Source of the DNA: Candidatus Limnocylindrales bacterium
Lineage (GTDB): Bacteria > Desulfobacterota > Binatia > UBA1149 > CAITLU01
Direction of reading: 5' to 3'
Assembly (NCBI GenBank): GCA_035626395.1
Contig: DASPNR010000011.1
Coordinates: forward strand, 62,001 to 126,000
Length of the DNA: 64,000 nt
The translations under genes and the position numbers were made by a program. Shown here one piece after another: positions 49,041 to 57,720 of this stretch (its first letter is position 1; every line of letters begins with the position of its first letter). The notes beneath the pieces are model-generated. The model was not told the origin of the DNA. It saw only the letters and a list, made by a program, of their open reading frames with translations, and searched no databases.

Positions 49041-49481
49041 ATGCCCAGCACCGTCCGCCTCCACCGCGTTCTTCGCACCACGCCCGAGCGCCTGTACCGC
49101 GCGCTTCTCGATCCCGACGCGATGGCCAAATGGCTTCCGCCCGACGGCTTCACCGGGAAGGTGCACAGCCTCGACGCCCGCGTCGGCGGGAGCTACCGGA
49201 TGTCCTTCACCAACTTCACGACCGGACAGACGCATGCGTTCGGAGGGCAGTACCTCGAGCTGATCCCCAACGAGCGCCTGCGCTACACCGACCAGTTCGA
49301 CGACCCCGGCCTCCCCGGCACGATGGAGACCACGGTCTCGCTGCGGGCAGTCTCGTGCGGCACCGAGCTCGACATCGTGCAGGAGGGAATTCCCGACGCG
49401 ATTCCGCTCGAGTCGTGCTACCTCGGCTGGCAGGAGTCGCTGACGCTGCTCGCGCGGCTCGTGGAGGCGGAGGTCAAGTAG
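49041..49481 (+). CDS. SRPBCC/AHSA1-type lipid-binding-fold protein
   Basis: The protein has 146 residues; ATG 49041 follows AAGGAG. It shows the AHSA1/START-like pattern: VRLHRVLRTTPERLYRALLDPDAMAKWLPPDGF, GGSYRMSFTNF, YLELIPNERLRYTDQFDD and a C-terminal helix with GWQESLTLLARLVE. Such proteins bind hydrophobic ligands or act as stress-related cochaperone-like domains; the ligand is unknown. It lies 156 bases upstream of the bufferin precursor in the same direction, possibly but not clearly co-transcribed. Confidence 0.88.
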   Translation: MPSTVRLHRVLRTTPERLYRALLDPDAMAKWLPPDGFTGKVHSLDARVGGSYRMSFTNFTTGQTHAFGGQYLELIPNERLRYTDQFDDPGLPGTMETTVSLRAVSCGTELDIVQEGIPDAIPLESCYLGWQESLTLLARLVEAEVK

Positions 49482-49609
49482 GTCGAAGTGGCGTAGCCGC
49501 CCGGCGGCGTGGCGTGATCGTCGCACGGTGGTCCCACCGCCGACGGGCGCAGTCCCACCGCGATCGGCCGCTACCTGCGTGTTCCCTTTGCCGGCCCGTC
49601 GGCATCTCA

Positions 49610-49630
49610 CCTCCATCTCATCGATGGAGG
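49610..49630 (+). promoter_or_regulatory. Hairpin sequestering the bufA ribosome-binding site
   Basis: CCTCCAT (49610-49616) pairs perfectly with ATGGAGG (49624-49630) across a 7-base loop. The GGAGG in the 3' arm is the Shine-Dalgarno site, ending 7 bases before the ATG at 49638. The folded leader would hide the ribosome site, suggesting translational control of the peptide. Confidence 0.6.
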
Positions 49631-49637
49631 AGATCCC

Positions 49638-49922
49638 ATGACCACCACCCGCAACACCCGGCTGCTGCTCGCTTCGGCCGTGCTCGGCCTCGTCGCGGCC
49701 TCGAACGCCGGCGCCGCCGCGGCGGCCGAGAAGGCCGAGTCGGAGAAGGTGCACTGCTACGGCATCAACGCCTGCAAAGGCACCGGCGACTGCAGCGGCA
49801 AGGGCCATCCGTGCGCCGGGCAGAACGCGTGCAAGGGGCAGGGACACATCAACCTTCCCAAAGAGCTGTGCCTGCGCATCCAGGGCGGCCACCTGGTTGC
49901 CGGTCCCGGCGAGGAAGGCTGA
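49638..49922 (+). CDS. bufA: BufA2-type bufferin precursor peptide
   Basis: The protein has 94 residues. A signal peptide (…NAGAAAAAEK) precedes a core with six Cys at 40, 46, 52, 59, 65 and 78: VHCYGINACKGTGDCSGKG, HPCAGQNACKGQG and ELCLR. The NACKGQG and CAGQ motifs are those of BufA2-type bufferins: periplasmic, MNIO-modified, copper-binding RiPPs. The modification enzymes bufB and bufC follow directly (3-base gap, then a 20-base overlap). It is the modification-linked copy of the two precursors in this window. Confidence 0.93.
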   Translation: MTTTRNTRLLLASAVLGLVAASNAGAAAAAEKAESEKVHCYGINACKGTGDCSGKGHPCAGQNACKGQGHINLPKELCLRIQGGHLVAGPGEEG

Positions 49923-49925
49923 GAA

Positions 49926-50801
49926 GTGGCCTCGCCGGCCGCCGCGGTTTTTCGCGGCCGCGACGTTCCGCAGTGGCCGCGGCTCGGCTTCGGCGCCGGC
50001 CTTCGCGCCCAGCACTACCGGGACGTGCTCGAGGGGCCGCGGCGGCTCGATTGGTTCGAGGCAATCACGGAGAACTACATCGACACCGCCGGTCGCCCCC
50101 TGGCCGTTCTCGAACGCGTGCGGTGCGACTATCCGGTCGCGCTGCACGGCGTGGCCCTTTCGATCGGTTCGGCCGATCCTCTCGACGAGGATTACCTGAG
50201 GAAGCTTCGCCGGCTGTGCGATCGGATCGAGCCGGCGCTGGTCAGCGATCATCTGTGCTGGAGCGGCGTCAGCGGGCGGCCGCTCTACGACCTGCTTCCG
50301 CTGCCCTACACGCCCGCATGTCTGCGCTATGTCGCCAGCCGCGTCGCGCGCGTGCAGGAGGTCCTGGGGCGCCGCATCGCGCTCGAGAACCCCTCGCGCT
50401 ACGTCGATCTGCGGTGCTCGACGATGAGCGAGCACGACTTCCTGGCCGAGCTGTGCGAGCGCGCCGACTGCGGACTGCTGCTCGACGTGAACAACGTCTA
50501 CGTCACCGCCAGCAACCTCGGCGTGGATGCCCGCGCCTACCTCGACGCGATTCCGGCCGGTCGCGTCGCCCAGATCCATCTTGCCGGCTTCACCGACATG
50601 GGCACCCATCTCTTCGATACCCACAGCGCGCCCGTCGCAGCCGAGGTGTGGGATCTGTATCGCCTCGCCGTCACCCGCTTCGGCGAGGCTGCCACGATGG
50701 TCGAATGGGACGAAGACATCCCGAGCTTCGAGCGCCTGTGCGAGGAGGTCGCCATCGCCCGCGGAATCTTCGAGGAGAGCCATGGCAGACGCGCAGCGTA
50801 G
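49926..50801 (+). CDS. bufB: BufB, MNIO (DUF692) multinuclear iron oxidase
   Basis: The protein has 291 residues from GTG 49926, with AGGAAGG upstream. It is a TIM-barrel DUF692 enzyme. Candidate iron ligands and substrate residues are H74 (VALHGVALSIG), H109 (VSDHLCW), E154 (LENPS), D187/N189 (LLLDVNNVYV), H218 (QIHLAGF), H233 (FDTHS) and E260 (VEWDEDIPSF). MNIO enzymes oxidise Cys in precursor peptides; in the bufferin pathway they produce thiooxazole groups. The start lies 3 bases after bufA. Confidence 0.95.
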   Translation: MASPAAAVFRGRDVPQWPRLGFGAGLRAQHYRDVLEGPRRLDWFEAITENYIDTAGRPLAVLERVRCDYPVALHGVALSIGSADPLDEDYLRKLRRLCDRIEPALVSDHLCWSGVSGRPLYDLLPLPYTPACLRYVASRVARVQEVLGRRIALENPSRYVDLRCSTMSEHDFLAELCERADCGLLLDVNNVYVTASNLGVDARAYLDAIPAGRVAQIHLAGFTDMGTHLFDTHSAPVAAEVWDLYRLAVTRFGEAATMVEWDEDIPSFERLCEEVAIARGIFEESHGRRAA

Positions 50802-51600
50802 CGCAGCCGCGCCGGAGGAGCTGCGCCGGACGCAGGCGATCCTGGCCTCGTTCCTCACCGGCCGCCGCGATGCGGCGCGCGAGGATCTCTCGCTGCTCGA
50901 GCGGCACGTTCGCGGCCCGCAACGGGCGAATGCGCGTACCGGCATCACCGCGTATGCCGCCGGCTATCCGGCGCGTATCCGCGAAGCGCTTGCCGAGACC
51001 TTCGAGGCGGTCGAGCACGTTGCCGGGGCGGCCGCCTTCACCGAGCTTACCCTGCGGTACGTGCGGGCCTGCCCGCCGCGGTCCTACAACCTCAACCACG
51101 CCGGCAACGACCTGCCGAGGTTTCTGGCCACCGATCGGCTGGCCGAGCAGCTTCCGTTCCTGCCCGACCTGGCCGAGCTCGAGCTGCGCATCGCGCAGGC
51201 CTTTCATGCCGACGTCGAGCCGGCCTTCGATCCGGCCGCCCTTGCAGGCTGGGACGAGCAGCGATGGGAGGAGGCCGTGCTGCGCTTCCAGCCCTCGCTG
51301 GCCGTGGTCACCTCCCGGTGGCCGCTGCGTGCCATCTGGCGCAGCCGGAGCACGGCGGTGCAAGACGTCGACATCGCCCTGAATGGCCGGCCCGAGCGCG
51401 TGCTGATCTGGAAAAGCGGCCTCGAGGTCCAGCTCGACGACCTCGAGGAGGATGCGGCGCGCGCGCTGTCCTATCTGCGCGCCGGAACGCGGCTCGGTGC
51501 GACGATGGAGGCGCTCTGCGAGCGCGGCGCCGAGCCGGCGGCAGTGCTCCATGCGTTCGCGCGATGGACGGCGATGGGGCTGATCACGACCTGCACCTGA
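50782..51600 (+). CDS. bufC: BufC, DUF2063-family MNIO partner protein
   Basis: The protein has 272 residues; ATG 50782 follows GAGGAG and overlaps bufB by 20 bases. The N-terminal ~95 residues are the DUF2063 (HvfC/BufC N-terminal) helical domain (LRRTQAILASFLTG, ITAYAAGYPARIREALAETFEAVEHVAG, CPPRSYNLNHAGNDLPRFL). A C-terminal domain with RFQPSLAVVTSRWPLRAIW follows. BufC partners deliver the precursor to the MNIO enzyme. No DoxX (BufD) gene follows here; the only DoxX gene in the window is at 43375-43887. Confidence 0.93.
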   Translation: MADAQRSAAAPEELRRTQAILASFLTGRRDAAREDLSLLERHVRGPQRANARTGITAYAAGYPARIREALAETFEAVEHVAGAAAFTELTLRYVRACPPRSYNLNHAGNDLPRFLATDRLAEQLPFLPDLAELELRIAQAFHADVEPAFDPAALAGWDEQRWEEAVLRFQPSLAVVTSRWPLRAIWRSRSTAVQDVDIALNGRPERVLIWKSGLEVQLDDLEEDAARALSYLRAGTRLGATMEALCERGAEPAAVLHAFARWTAMGLITTCT

Positions 51601-51790
51601 GGCCCGACACGCGCCGGCTGCCGCCTTTCTGCACTGCAGTCATGTTACAGCGACGTTCGTAGCGCTGTGCGATGCGTCATCGTGCGAATCGCGACAAACA
51701 GCCTTCGCCGTTGTTGCCGCCCCCGCGACCGCTGGTGTACAAGCCTCGATGCGACTGGCCAGCCAATTCCGTCTGAAAGGGGAGCACTTG

Positions 51791-52903
51791 ATGAAACCGA
51801 CCGCCTGGCTTCTTGCCGGCCTGCTGCTTGTCTGCTCGGCCGTCCCGGCCTCGGCCCGCGACGCCAACAAAACCCTCTATCCCATCGTCTTCGCCCACGG
51901 CATGGGCGGCTTCGACAACATCCTCGGCTACGACTACTGGGGCGACGACTACGGCGTCTACGTCCTGGACGCTTGCAGCTTTCTCGAGGTCGGCTGCAAC
52001 GTGAACATCAACGGCAGCCAGCAGTCCTTCGTCGCCTCGGTCACTCCGTTCAACAACGCCGAGAAGCGCGGGTACGAGCTCTACCAGGACATCCTGGGCT
52101 ACATGGCCAGCTCGGGCGCGCAGTACGTCAACATCGTGGGGCACTCGCAGGGCGGCATCGACCTGCGCAAGGCCGCCAAGTCGCTGTACACCGCCAAGGC
52201 CCGCAACGTCGTCAAGTACGGCATCAGCATCTCCTCGCCGCATCGCGGCTCGCCGATCGCCAAGTACGTGCTCGACGGCGGCCTGGGAACGCTCGAGTCG
52301 CCGGCAGCGACGCTGGCCGAGTTCTACGGCAGCGTCGTCTACGGTTCAGGCAACGACGTCTATGCCGCGCTCAAGCAGCTCGTTTACGACGACTACAGCT
52401 CCACCGACGGCGTGACGACGGGAATGAAGGCGTTCAACACGACCTATCCCAACAGCACGACCTACATCGCGCGCTCGCGCAGCTTCCTGACCACGCAGCA
52501 GGGCCTGGACATGAACCCGGCGCTCTACATCGTGTCCGAGGGCTGGCACAACATCGACGGCGACGGCTACGCCACCACCGATGCCGACAACGACGGCGCC
52601 GGCGGAATCGGCGACGGCAGCCGCAGCGACACCGACGACGATGGCCTCGTAGGCCTGAACTCGCAGCAGATGGGCCTTCGCCTGCAGCACTCCGAGTGCT
52701 TCGCCTGCCTCGACTACGTCTACGAGAAGACCGACACCGGCAACTGCACGAGCCTGAACGCGCCGACCTCCATCATGATGACGTCGCACGCGTGGAAGAT
52801 CCCGCAGGATCACCTCGACGTGATCGGCATCCCGCCCGATACGTTCGACGAGATGGAGTTCTACGCCGCGCTGACCGACTACATCGCCGACACCGGCTAC
52901 TGA
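51791..52903 (+). CDS. Foldase-dependent secreted triacylglycerol lipase (family I.1/I.2)
   Basis: The protein has 370 residues; ATG 51791 follows AAGGGGAG. Signal peptide …SAVPASARD. Features match Pseudomonas/Burkholderia lipases: YPIVFAHGMGGFDNILGYDYW (oxyanion region), Ser119 in VNIVGHSQGG, SISSPHRGSPIA, Asp284 in DDDGLVG and His341 in PQDHLDVIG. A Cys pair and Asp-rich Ca2+ loop (DADNDGAGGIGDG) are inserted. It hydrolyses long-chain triglycerides outside the cell, probably exported by type II secretion. Its chaperone gene follows after 66 bases. Confidence 0.93.
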   Translation: MKPTAWLLAGLLLVCSAVPASARDANKTLYPIVFAHGMGGFDNILGYDYWGDDYGVYVLDACSFLEVGCNVNINGSQQSFVASVTPFNNAEKRGYELYQDILGYMASSGAQYVNIVGHSQGGIDLRKAAKSLYTAKARNVVKYGISISSPHRGSPIAKYVLDGGLGTLESPAATLAEFYGSVVYGSGNDVYAALKQLVYDDYSSTDGVTTGMKAFNTTYPNSTTYIARSRSFLTTQQGLDMNPALYIVSEGWHNIDGDGYATTDADNDGAGGIGDGSRSDTDDDGLVGLNSQQMGLRLQHSECFACLDYVYEKTDTGNCTSLNAPTSIMMTSHAWKIPQDHLDVIGIPPDTFDEMEFYAALTDYIADTGY

Positions 52904-52969
52904 ACGACCGGACGCTCCGGGGGCCTTCGCCGGCAGCGGCGAGGGCCCCGCAACCGATCGCGACACTCG

Positions 52970-54016
52970 ATGAACAGAACGAGGAAGGCCGCAGCGTCCC
53001 TGGCCGTCGCGCTGGCGGCGGTCGCCGCGGCGTCGTGGCTGCAGCGCACGGGTGAGCCCGAGCAGCCATCGGTGACCACCGAAACGTCGGCCGTGGCAGT
53101 GAACGAAGGTGCCCCCGCGCATGCGCAGGCAGCGGCGCCCGCCGCGTCGCTCCAGAACACGGCCGAGCCGGCTTCCATCGCATCGGAGCGCGAGCTCTTC
53201 GCCTACATGCTCGACCGCTTCGGCAGCGGCATCCAGCATTCGCACACGCAGATCAAGGCCATCGAGAAGCTGATCGCGCTGCTGGCCGAGCTCTACCCGG
53301 AGGACTGGCAGATGCGGCTGCGCGGAGTGCTCGAGCAGCTCTTCCCCGAGCTGGCCGCGCAGATGTACGCCAAGTACGAAAGCCTCATGGACTACAACAA
53401 GTGGCTCGCCGGGAAGCGCCACGAGCTGATGGGCATGTCGCCGCAGGAGCGACGCGAGGCTCTGTGGGACATGCGGCGCGAGCTGTTCGGCGAGGACGCG
53501 GACGTGATCTGGGAGGCGGCGCGCAAGGGCGAGCAGATCACCGACGCGCTCCAGACGATCTCCGAATCCACCGACACCAGCGTCGACGAGAAGCTCGATA
53601 CGTTCCTGGGCGCGATCGACAGCGCCTACGGTGATCAATCTCACGAGTTCATCGCCAGGCGCCAGACCGAGCTGATGAACCACTTCCTGTCGGTCGATGC
53701 CGTCCAGGACGACCTGCACGCGCTGTCGCCGGAGGAACGCCGGCAGGAGCTGCGCGACCTGCGCGCCAGGATGGGGCTCGACGATGCCGCGCTGGAGCGG
53801 TGGGATCGGCTCGACGAAATGCGCGATTCGGCCTGGGAAACGGGCCAGCGATACATGGAGGAGCGCGCCGAGCTCCTGCGACGCGGCGGCGAGCAGACCG
53901 CGGCACTGGCGCAGCTTCGGCAGCGGATGTTCGGCGCCGAAGCCGAGATCCTCGCCTCGGAGGAAGCCGCCGGCTTCTTCCGGTTCGACCATCGACGCAG
54001 GTTCGGGCGCGAGTGA
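52970..54016 (+). CDS. lifO: Lipase-specific foldase
   Basis: The protein has 348 residues. An N-terminal membrane anchor (AASLAVALAAVAAASWL) and a variable Ala/Pro linker to ~residue 65 are followed by a mostly helical, charged domain with long amphipathic helices (ALWDMRRELFGEDADVIWEAARKGEQI, ELRDLRARMGLDDAALERWDRLDEMRDSAWETGQRYMEER). This is the architecture of LifO foldases, which fold the lipase in the periplasm before export. The usual RxxFDY(F/C)L motif appears as ERELFAYMLDRF, so the Asp is replaced. The location directly after a class I.1/I.2 lipase supports the call. Confidence 0.85.
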   Translation: MNRTRKAAASLAVALAAVAAASWLQRTGEPEQPSVTTETSAVAVNEGAPAHAQAAAPAASLQNTAEPASIASERELFAYMLDRFGSGIQHSHTQIKAIEKLIALLAELYPEDWQMRLRGVLEQLFPELAAQMYAKYESLMDYNKWLAGKRHELMGMSPQERREALWDMRRELFGEDADVIWEAARKGEQITDALQTISESTDTSVDEKLDTFLGAIDSAYGDQSHEFIARRQTELMNHFLSVDAVQDDLHALSPEERRQELRDLRARMGLDDAALERWDRLDEMRDSAWETGQRYMEERAELLRRGGEQTAALAQLRQRMFGAEAEILASEEAAGFFRFDHRRRFGRE

Positions 54017-54118
54017 AGCGTCAGCCGACCTGATCGAACACAAACTGCACGCCGGTCATATTTTTTCCCTCACACTGCCGCCTTGACCATGGGCTGGCCG
54101 CGAACGTAGAGTCGCCGC

Positions 54119-54958
54119 GTGTCCAGGCAAGCTTTGGCGGCCGCGTGTCTTGCCGCGCTCACGATTCTCGCCGTGAGCGCCGGGACGGCTGGCGCCAAGC
54201 ACTGCGGCGACCTCGTCGACGGCGGCCGCGTTGCCTGTGACTGCGGCGACATCGTCGTCAGCGACACGCGGCTGCAGCCCGGAGACCCGATCGTCGGGCG
54301 TAGGTGCCCTCTGGAAGGTCTGATCGTGGCTGCGCCGCTGCTGGCCGATTCGATCACGCTGGATCTCAACGGCCTGACCCTTCGCGGCGAGCGCTACGGC
54401 GCAGGCATTCGCGTCGAGTCGGGCGGCGCCAGCGGCACCGTCATCCGCGGCGCCGGAAACGGACGCGGTCACGCCGAGATCGTCGGCTTTTCGGCCGGGA
54501 TCACCACGCCGCGCTTCGGCACCGTGGCACGTGTCGAAGGCGTCGAGGTCAAGGGCGCGCGCGGCGACGGGCTGGTGCTGCGCGGCCGCGGCATCGTGCT
54601 CATCGACGTCACCTCCAGCCACAACGGCGGCGACGGCGTGCGCGTCGACGGCTACGGCGGCCGGCTGGTGCGCGTGCAGGCGTTCGCCAACAACGGCAAT
54701 GGCCTGAGCCTGTTCGCGGCCGGCGTCCTCGTCGACGGCGTGGCCGAGCACAACCGGAAGCATGGCATCGTCGTGCGGGCACCGCGCGCCACGCTGCAGT
54801 CGGTGCGCGCGCGATTCAACAAGGGCGTCGGAATCGTCGCACCGCGGGCCGTCGTCGGCAAAGGCGGCGGGGCGGCCGCCGCCGTCGAGAGCATCGTCAG
54901 CGACGGCAACGGGCGCCGCGACGTCCGGTACACCGGCCGCGCGGAGCGCATTCCGTGA
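54119..54958 (+). CDS. Secreted right-handed beta-helix protein
   Basis: The protein has 279 residues from GTG 54119, with a signal peptide ending SAGTAGAKH. After a Cys-containing start (CDCGDIVVSDTRLQPGDPIVG), repeated coils of ~22-24 residues (ITLDLNGLTLRG, GAGIRVESG, VEVKGARGDGLVLRG, VTSSHNGGDGVRVDG, AFANNGNGLSLFAAG, ARFNKGVGIVAP) fit a parallel beta-helix of the periplasmic-copper-binding/NosD or pectate-lyase fold. No catalytic site is recognisable. Its stop codon overlaps the next start (GTGA, 54955), so both are made together. Confidence 0.8.
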   Translation: MSRQALAAACLAALTILAVSAGTAGAKHCGDLVDGGRVACDCGDIVVSDTRLQPGDPIVGRRCPLEGLIVAAPLLADSITLDLNGLTLRGERYGAGIRVESGGASGTVIRGAGNGRGHAEIVGFSAGITTPRFGTVARVEGVEVKGARGDGLVLRGRGIVLIDVTSSHNGGDGVRVDGYGGRLVRVQAFANNGNGLSLFAAGVLVDGVAEHNRKHGIVVRAPRATLQSVRARFNKGVGIVAPRAVVGKGGGAAAAVESIVSDGNGRRDVRYTGRAERIP

Positions 54959-57546
54959 CCGCCGCGAGCGGCCGAGGCGCCCGCATCGCGGCAAGCCGGC
55001 ATGCACGCCGATGCGCGGCCGCCGCTTTGTCGGCGGCCATCCTGTCCGCCGCGCCCGCCTCCGCCGTCGAGATGCGCGTGACGTCGCCGAACCAGGTGTG
55101 CTCGCCGAACGCCAACCCCTGCGACATCTCCTCGAACGTCATCATCGACTCGCCGACCGATCTCGACTTCGGCCTGCGCACGGTGCGGGTGCTCGCGGGC
55201 GCCAAGATCCGGTTCAAGCGCGCCGGCATCCTGTGCGGCGCCTTTCTCGTCGAGGGCCCCGCATCGCGCATCGGCCTGCAGGTGCTCGATGAGGAAGAGG
55301 CGGGCTCGTTGAAGATCACCGCGCGCCGGTCGTGCTCGGGTGCCCCCAACGTGCCTTGCCTCGAGGACAGCCAGTGTGCCGGGCACGGGCCGGCGGCGTG
55401 CACGGGCGGCAGCGGCGTCATCCGCCTGGATGCCCGCCTCGACGGCGATCACAACCGCGGCACCGACGTGCTGCTGCGCGCGGCCGACAGCGTGGCCATT
55501 CACGCGGTGGTCTCGCTCAACGGCTCCGGCAAGGAGGGCGATGCCGGCGAGCTGACGATCGATGCGCTGCAGGGCGACGTGCTCATCGATGGTCCGGTCA
55601 ACATCCGGCAGTCGCTGCCGCAGGGGAACTATTACGGCCGGCCCTTTCCGCCCGGCTATGCCGGCTATCTCACCATCGACGCCGAGCGCGACGTCCTGTT
55701 CCAACGCCAGGTCGACCTGACCGGCCACTTCAACGGCGGCGAGGTTCACGTGCAGGCGGGCCGCGACATCATCGTCGGACACAACGTCCTGCGCGACGGC
55801 ATCAACGGCACCTACTCAAGCGACGGCGGCGACGGCAGCTTCCAGGCCGGGCGCGACATGAAGGTGCAGCCGCACGGGCCGACCGACGACCTGACGTTCC
55901 TCTCCGCCAACGGCGGGCACTACTTCTACAACTATCCCGGCTATGGCGGGTATGGCGGCTTCGAAGCCGGCCGTGGCGGCTATACGCGCATCTCCACCGG
56001 GCGCGACTTCCGCATCGAGCAGAAGGCGGTCGTCTCCGCCGACACGGCGCGCGACGACTGCCAGGACGGCGTACCGTATGCGGGCGAGTTCGACGTCTAC
56101 GCCTCGGGCGGCTTCGAGATCGACGGCCTCTTCTCCGTCACCGCCTCGGGTCGCTGCGGCGTCGGCGGCGACATCTATCTCAATGCCTATGGTGATGGAG
56201 CGGTCGGGCCGACGGGCAAGGTCACGGCCACCGCCGTGCGCGCCGGCGACGTGCAACTGCGTACGGAGGGCAACTTCTTCATCGACGGGGAGATGAGCGT
56301 GCGGGCCGACCGCCTCGAGGACTACTACGGCGTCTATGGCGAAGGCGGCGAGCTCTACGCCGAAGGCGACGATGTCGCGATCGCCGGAAAGGTGCGCGGC
56401 GGCGGTCCCGAAGGCGGCTGGGGCGTCAACGTCGGCGGCTGCCGCGTCCGGCTCGAGCCTACCGCCAGCATCACCGCCGAATACAGCTACACCTCGCTGG
56501 ACTTCCAGGAGAGCTTCATCGCCGAGGCGGGCAGCAAGATCACCGCCACCGAAGGCTCCAACCACATCAACGGGACCTCGAAGTCCGAGCCGCCGGTCCT
56601 GCTCGGGGAGATCGAGCCGCCGCCGCAGATCGCGTACGGCGCATGGCACGCGTCGAACTGCCCACCCTGCGGAAACGGCCGCATCGAGCCGGGCGAGACC
56701 TGCGATGATGGCAACGTCACCGACGGTGACGGCTGCAGTGCCGGCTGCGTCAACGAAGGCTGCATCGCGCACACGGCCGGATACCCCGGCACCGCCCTGT
56801 GCGACGACGGCACCGAATGCACGACCGACCGTTGCGATGCGCTGACCAGCACCTGCGTGCATGAGGCCGGCTGCGCCGACGACCTTTCCTGCACCGTCGA
56901 GACGTGCGAGGGCGATTCCTGCGACGTCACGCCGGTCGATGCCGCCTGCGACGACGGCAACGCGTGCACCACCGACCTCTGCAACGCCGACACCGGCTGC
57001 GTGCATGGCACGCTCGTCGACGGCGAGTGCAACGACGGGGATATCTGCACCGCCGCCAGCAGCTGCGACGCCGATGCGCGGTGCACGAGCGACGAGACGC
57101 GCGCCGCCACCGGCGGCGTCATCACGATCTCGCCGCGCGAGGATTCGAGCGACCGCCTGGTTGGCCGGTTCCGGCTGCAGCCGGACGCACTCAGGCAGAG
57201 CATTACGGTCACCGGCTTGACGGCCGCGCTCTTCGACAGTGATGGGACGGTCTACTTCCACGAGACCATCCCGGCCGTTTTCTTCGATCCGAGCGAAGAC
57301 GAAGAGCAGGCGTGGCTTGCCGCCACCACCGTCGGCGACGTGCGGATCCGCGCTCGCGTCGCCCTCGAGGACGACGGCAGCGCCACTGTGCGGCTGAGCA
57401 TCCGCCGCAGCGGGCTGTATGCTGCCGCCGCGGCGGGGGAGCTCGGCATGTCGCTGCTGTTCGGCAGCGAGCCCGCAACCGACGATTGCCACACGTTCGT
57501 GCCGGCGCCGTGCCGCAGCCTCAGCAAGATCGTCTGTCGCCAGTGA
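54955..57546 (+). CDS. Large secreted beta-helix/Cys-rich protein
   Basis: The protein has 863 residues from GTG 54955. Arg-rich signal peptide …SAAPASAVE. Residues ~40-560 look like a long beta-helix or filamentous-haemagglutinin-like solenoid with repeated AGRD, TGRDF, TEGNFFIDG and AEGDDVAIAG turns. A Cys-rich part follows: CGNGRIEPGETCDDGNVTDGDGCS (DUF4215 type), then CDDGTECTTDRCD and CDDGNACTTDLC units. The C-terminal ~125-residue beta domain has few Cys until the end. It is likely a surface adhesin or cell-wall-associated solenoid; no enzyme signature is visible. Confidence 0.8.
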   Translation: MTAASGRGARIAASRHARRCAAAALSAAILSAAPASAVEMRVTSPNQVCSPNANPCDISSNVIIDSPTDLDFGLRTVRVLAGAKIRFKRAGILCGAFLVEGPASRIGLQVLDEEEAGSLKITARRSCSGAPNVPCLEDSQCAGHGPAACTGGSGVIRLDARLDGDHNRGTDVLLRAADSVAIHAVVSLNGSGKEGDAGELTIDALQGDVLIDGPVNIRQSLPQGNYYGRPFPPGYAGYLTIDAERDVLFQRQVDLTGHFNGGEVHVQAGRDIIVGHNVLRDGINGTYSSDGGDGSFQAGRDMKVQPHGPTDDLTFLSANGGHYFYNYPGYGGYGGFEAGRGGYTRISTGRDFRIEQKAVVSADTARDDCQDGVPYAGEFDVYASGGFEIDGLFSVTASGRCGVGGDIYLNAYGDGAVGPTGKVTATAVRAGDVQLRTEGNFFIDGEMSVRADRLEDYYGVYGEGGELYAEGDDVAIAGKVRGGGPEGGWGVNVGGCRVRLEPTASITAEYSYTSLDFQESFIAEAGSKITATEGSNHINGTSKSEPPVLLGEIEPPPQIAYGAWHASNCPPCGNGRIEPGETCDDGNVTDGDGCSAGCVNEGCIAHTAGYPGTALCDDGTECTTDRCDALTSTCVHEAGCADDLSCTVETCEGDSCDVTPVDAACDDGNACTTDLCNADTGCVHGTLVDGECNDGDICTAASSCDADARCTSDETRAATGGVITISPREDSSDRLVGRFRLQPDALRQSITVTGLTAALFDSDGTVYFHETIPAVFFDPSEDEEQAWLAATTVGDVRIRARVALEDDGSATVRLSIRRSGLYAAAAAGELGMSLLFGSEPATDDCHTFVPAPCRSLSKIVCRQ

Positions 57547-57720
57547 GGGTGTCGCCTTCGGGCCGAGTCACGGCGGTTCGCGTGGCAGCGGCAGCCACGC
57601 ATACGGCTGCTGCCGGGCGTCATTCGCCTCGTTGCCGGCCTCGGACCCGCCGCACGGTCTGTCTGACCGGAACGACTGGCGGTATCCTGGACGTGCCGCT
57701 GCGCACCTGCGGCGCTGTCC

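Noticed and set aside
47981..51382. 1133-residue plus-strand frame across the GntR, SRPBCC and bufferin genes
   Set aside because: It overlaps several well-supported genes in other frames and has an Arg/Pro-rich composition without domains.
54040..54070. T6 run after the foldase gene as an intrinsic terminator
   Set aside because: No convincing hairpin precedes the T-run.
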